NCBI GenBank assembly: GCA_947474365.1
Contig: CANJIU010000106.1
Coordinates: forward strand, 1 to 32,533
Length of the DNA: 32,533 nucleotides
Direction: 5' to 3'
Source of the DNA: Opitutia bacterium
GTDB lineage: Bacteria > Verrucomicrobiota > Verrucomicrobiia > Opitutales > Opitutaceae
The position numbers and the translations under genes were made by a program. Each line of letters opens with the position of its first letter. Position 1 is the stretch's first letter. Below, piece after piece: positions 32,081-32,533 of the stretch. Under the pieces are notes generated by a model that ran no database searches, had not been told where the DNA came from, and saw only the letters and a list, made by a program, of their open reading frames with translations.

Positions 32081-32533
32081 TCAGACCACGTCCAGCCCGG
32101 CGATTGTCTGGCCTTTGCTCGTGCCGAATTTCTCGGTCTCTACGCCGAGGTGTTGCAGCGTCTGGACCCAAAGGTTGCAGAGCGGCGGCGGGCTCTTCGG
32201 ATCGTGCGCGATGTGGCGGCCGTGTTTGAAACCGCCTCCGGCGACGAGAATGGGCAGGTTCGTCGCGTCGTGGCTGGAGGCGTTGCCCATGCCTGCGCCC
32301 ATGACGACCATGGTTTGGTCGAGGAGCCGGCGGCCGTGCTCGGGGGTGGACTTGAGTTTGCCGATCAGCCCGCCCCATTCGCGGATGACGTCGCGCTCGA
32401 GAATCGCCAGTCGCTCGATCTTTCCCTGGTCCTGTCCGAGATGGATGAGGTCGTGGTAGGCAAAACTGTCGGCGGGGCGCGTGGGTGTCTTGCTCGTGCC
32501 GACGAAGTAGAGGGTGACAATCCGGGTGAGATC
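32081..32533 (-). CDS. DUF1552 family protein, C-terminal part
   Basis: 150 residues, truncated by the window end (no start). The frame reads DLTRIVTLYFVGTSKTPTRP, AYHDLIHLGQDQGKIE, LLDQTMVVMGAGMGNASSHD, LPILVAGGGFKHGRHIA and ends LGVETEKFGTSKGQTIAGLD. This is the characteristic end of DUF1552 proteins, exported relatives of DUF1501 that usually neighbour a DUF1592/DUF1588/DUF1595 or DUF1549-type gene. Such a gene would be expected to the right, outside the window. The fold is related to the alkaline phosphatase superfamily; the activity is unknown. Confidence 0.9.
   Translation of the reverse strand, partial: DLTRIVTLYFVGTSKTPTRPADSFAYHDLIHLGQDQGKIERLAILERDVIREWGGLIGKLKSTPEHGRRLLDQTMVVMGAGMGNASSHDATNLPILVAGGGFKHGRHIAHDPKSPPPLCNLWVQTLQHLGVETEKFGTSKGQTIAGLDVV

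Overview
The window is a high-GC bacterial chromosome segment that looks like Verrucomicrobiota, most probably an Opitutaceae relative; Planctomycetota is the main alternative. This placement is an inference from gene families. The families are a DUF1549/DUF1553 protein with c-type haem motifs beside DUF1501 and PPC-domain partners, a DUF1552 protein, a DUF1080-like jelly-roll protein, several Tat-exported proteins, and a 1000-residue TonB-dependent receptor with an N-terminal carboxypeptidase-regulatory-like domain. No rRNA, tRNA or CRISPR array was seen.

Layout. 1-948: no convincing gene. It holds a cluster of hairpins (112-249), a short tandem repeat (424-467) and a palindrome (614-631), consistent with a REP/MITE-like or decayed mobile sequence. 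949-11312: eight same-strand genes that overlap by 4 bases or sit 2 bases apart. They encode a membrane-anchored PQQ-like beta-propeller, a 90-residue Tat protein with four cysteines, a Tat NHL-type propeller with a CGCC motif, a Tat polyferredoxin, a NosR/NapH-type membrane iron-sulfur protein, a second PQQ-like propeller with three membrane segments, a fused NuoE-NuoF (HydC-HydB type) NADH module, and a NuoG-type iron-sulfur protein with a GltD-type FAD domain inserted in it. Read together they look like a route carrying electrons between cytoplasmic NAD(H) and periplasmic iron-sulfur and propeller proteins. I do not recognise this set as a named system, and it is the main candidate for something undescribed.

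11446-21638: the DUF1549/DUF1553 protein (also carrying WD40 repeats), a DUF1501 protein and a PPC-domain protein form a tight cluster. They are followed by a Tat-exported DegT-type PLP aminotransferase homologue and a secreted propeller protein. 21719-23270: an MscS-type channel and, convergent with it, a lipoprotein. 23456-25639: a pectate-lyase-like beta-helix gene interrupted by an in-frame TAG, whose 3' end resembles a degenerate histidine-kinase ATPase fold.

25843-30581 (minus strand): a glycine-zipper lipoprotein, a Tyr/Gly-rich secreted protein, a DUF2934 protein and the TonB-dependent receptor. 30784-31077: a small gene of a phage-associated type. 31090-31845 (minus): a DUF1080-like protein. 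32081 to the window end (minus): the C-terminal part of a DUF1552 protein. Two related copies of a roughly 120-140 bp element with AGTCGAGAGC / GCTCTCGACT ends lie in opposite orientation at 25653-25790 and 31950-32067.
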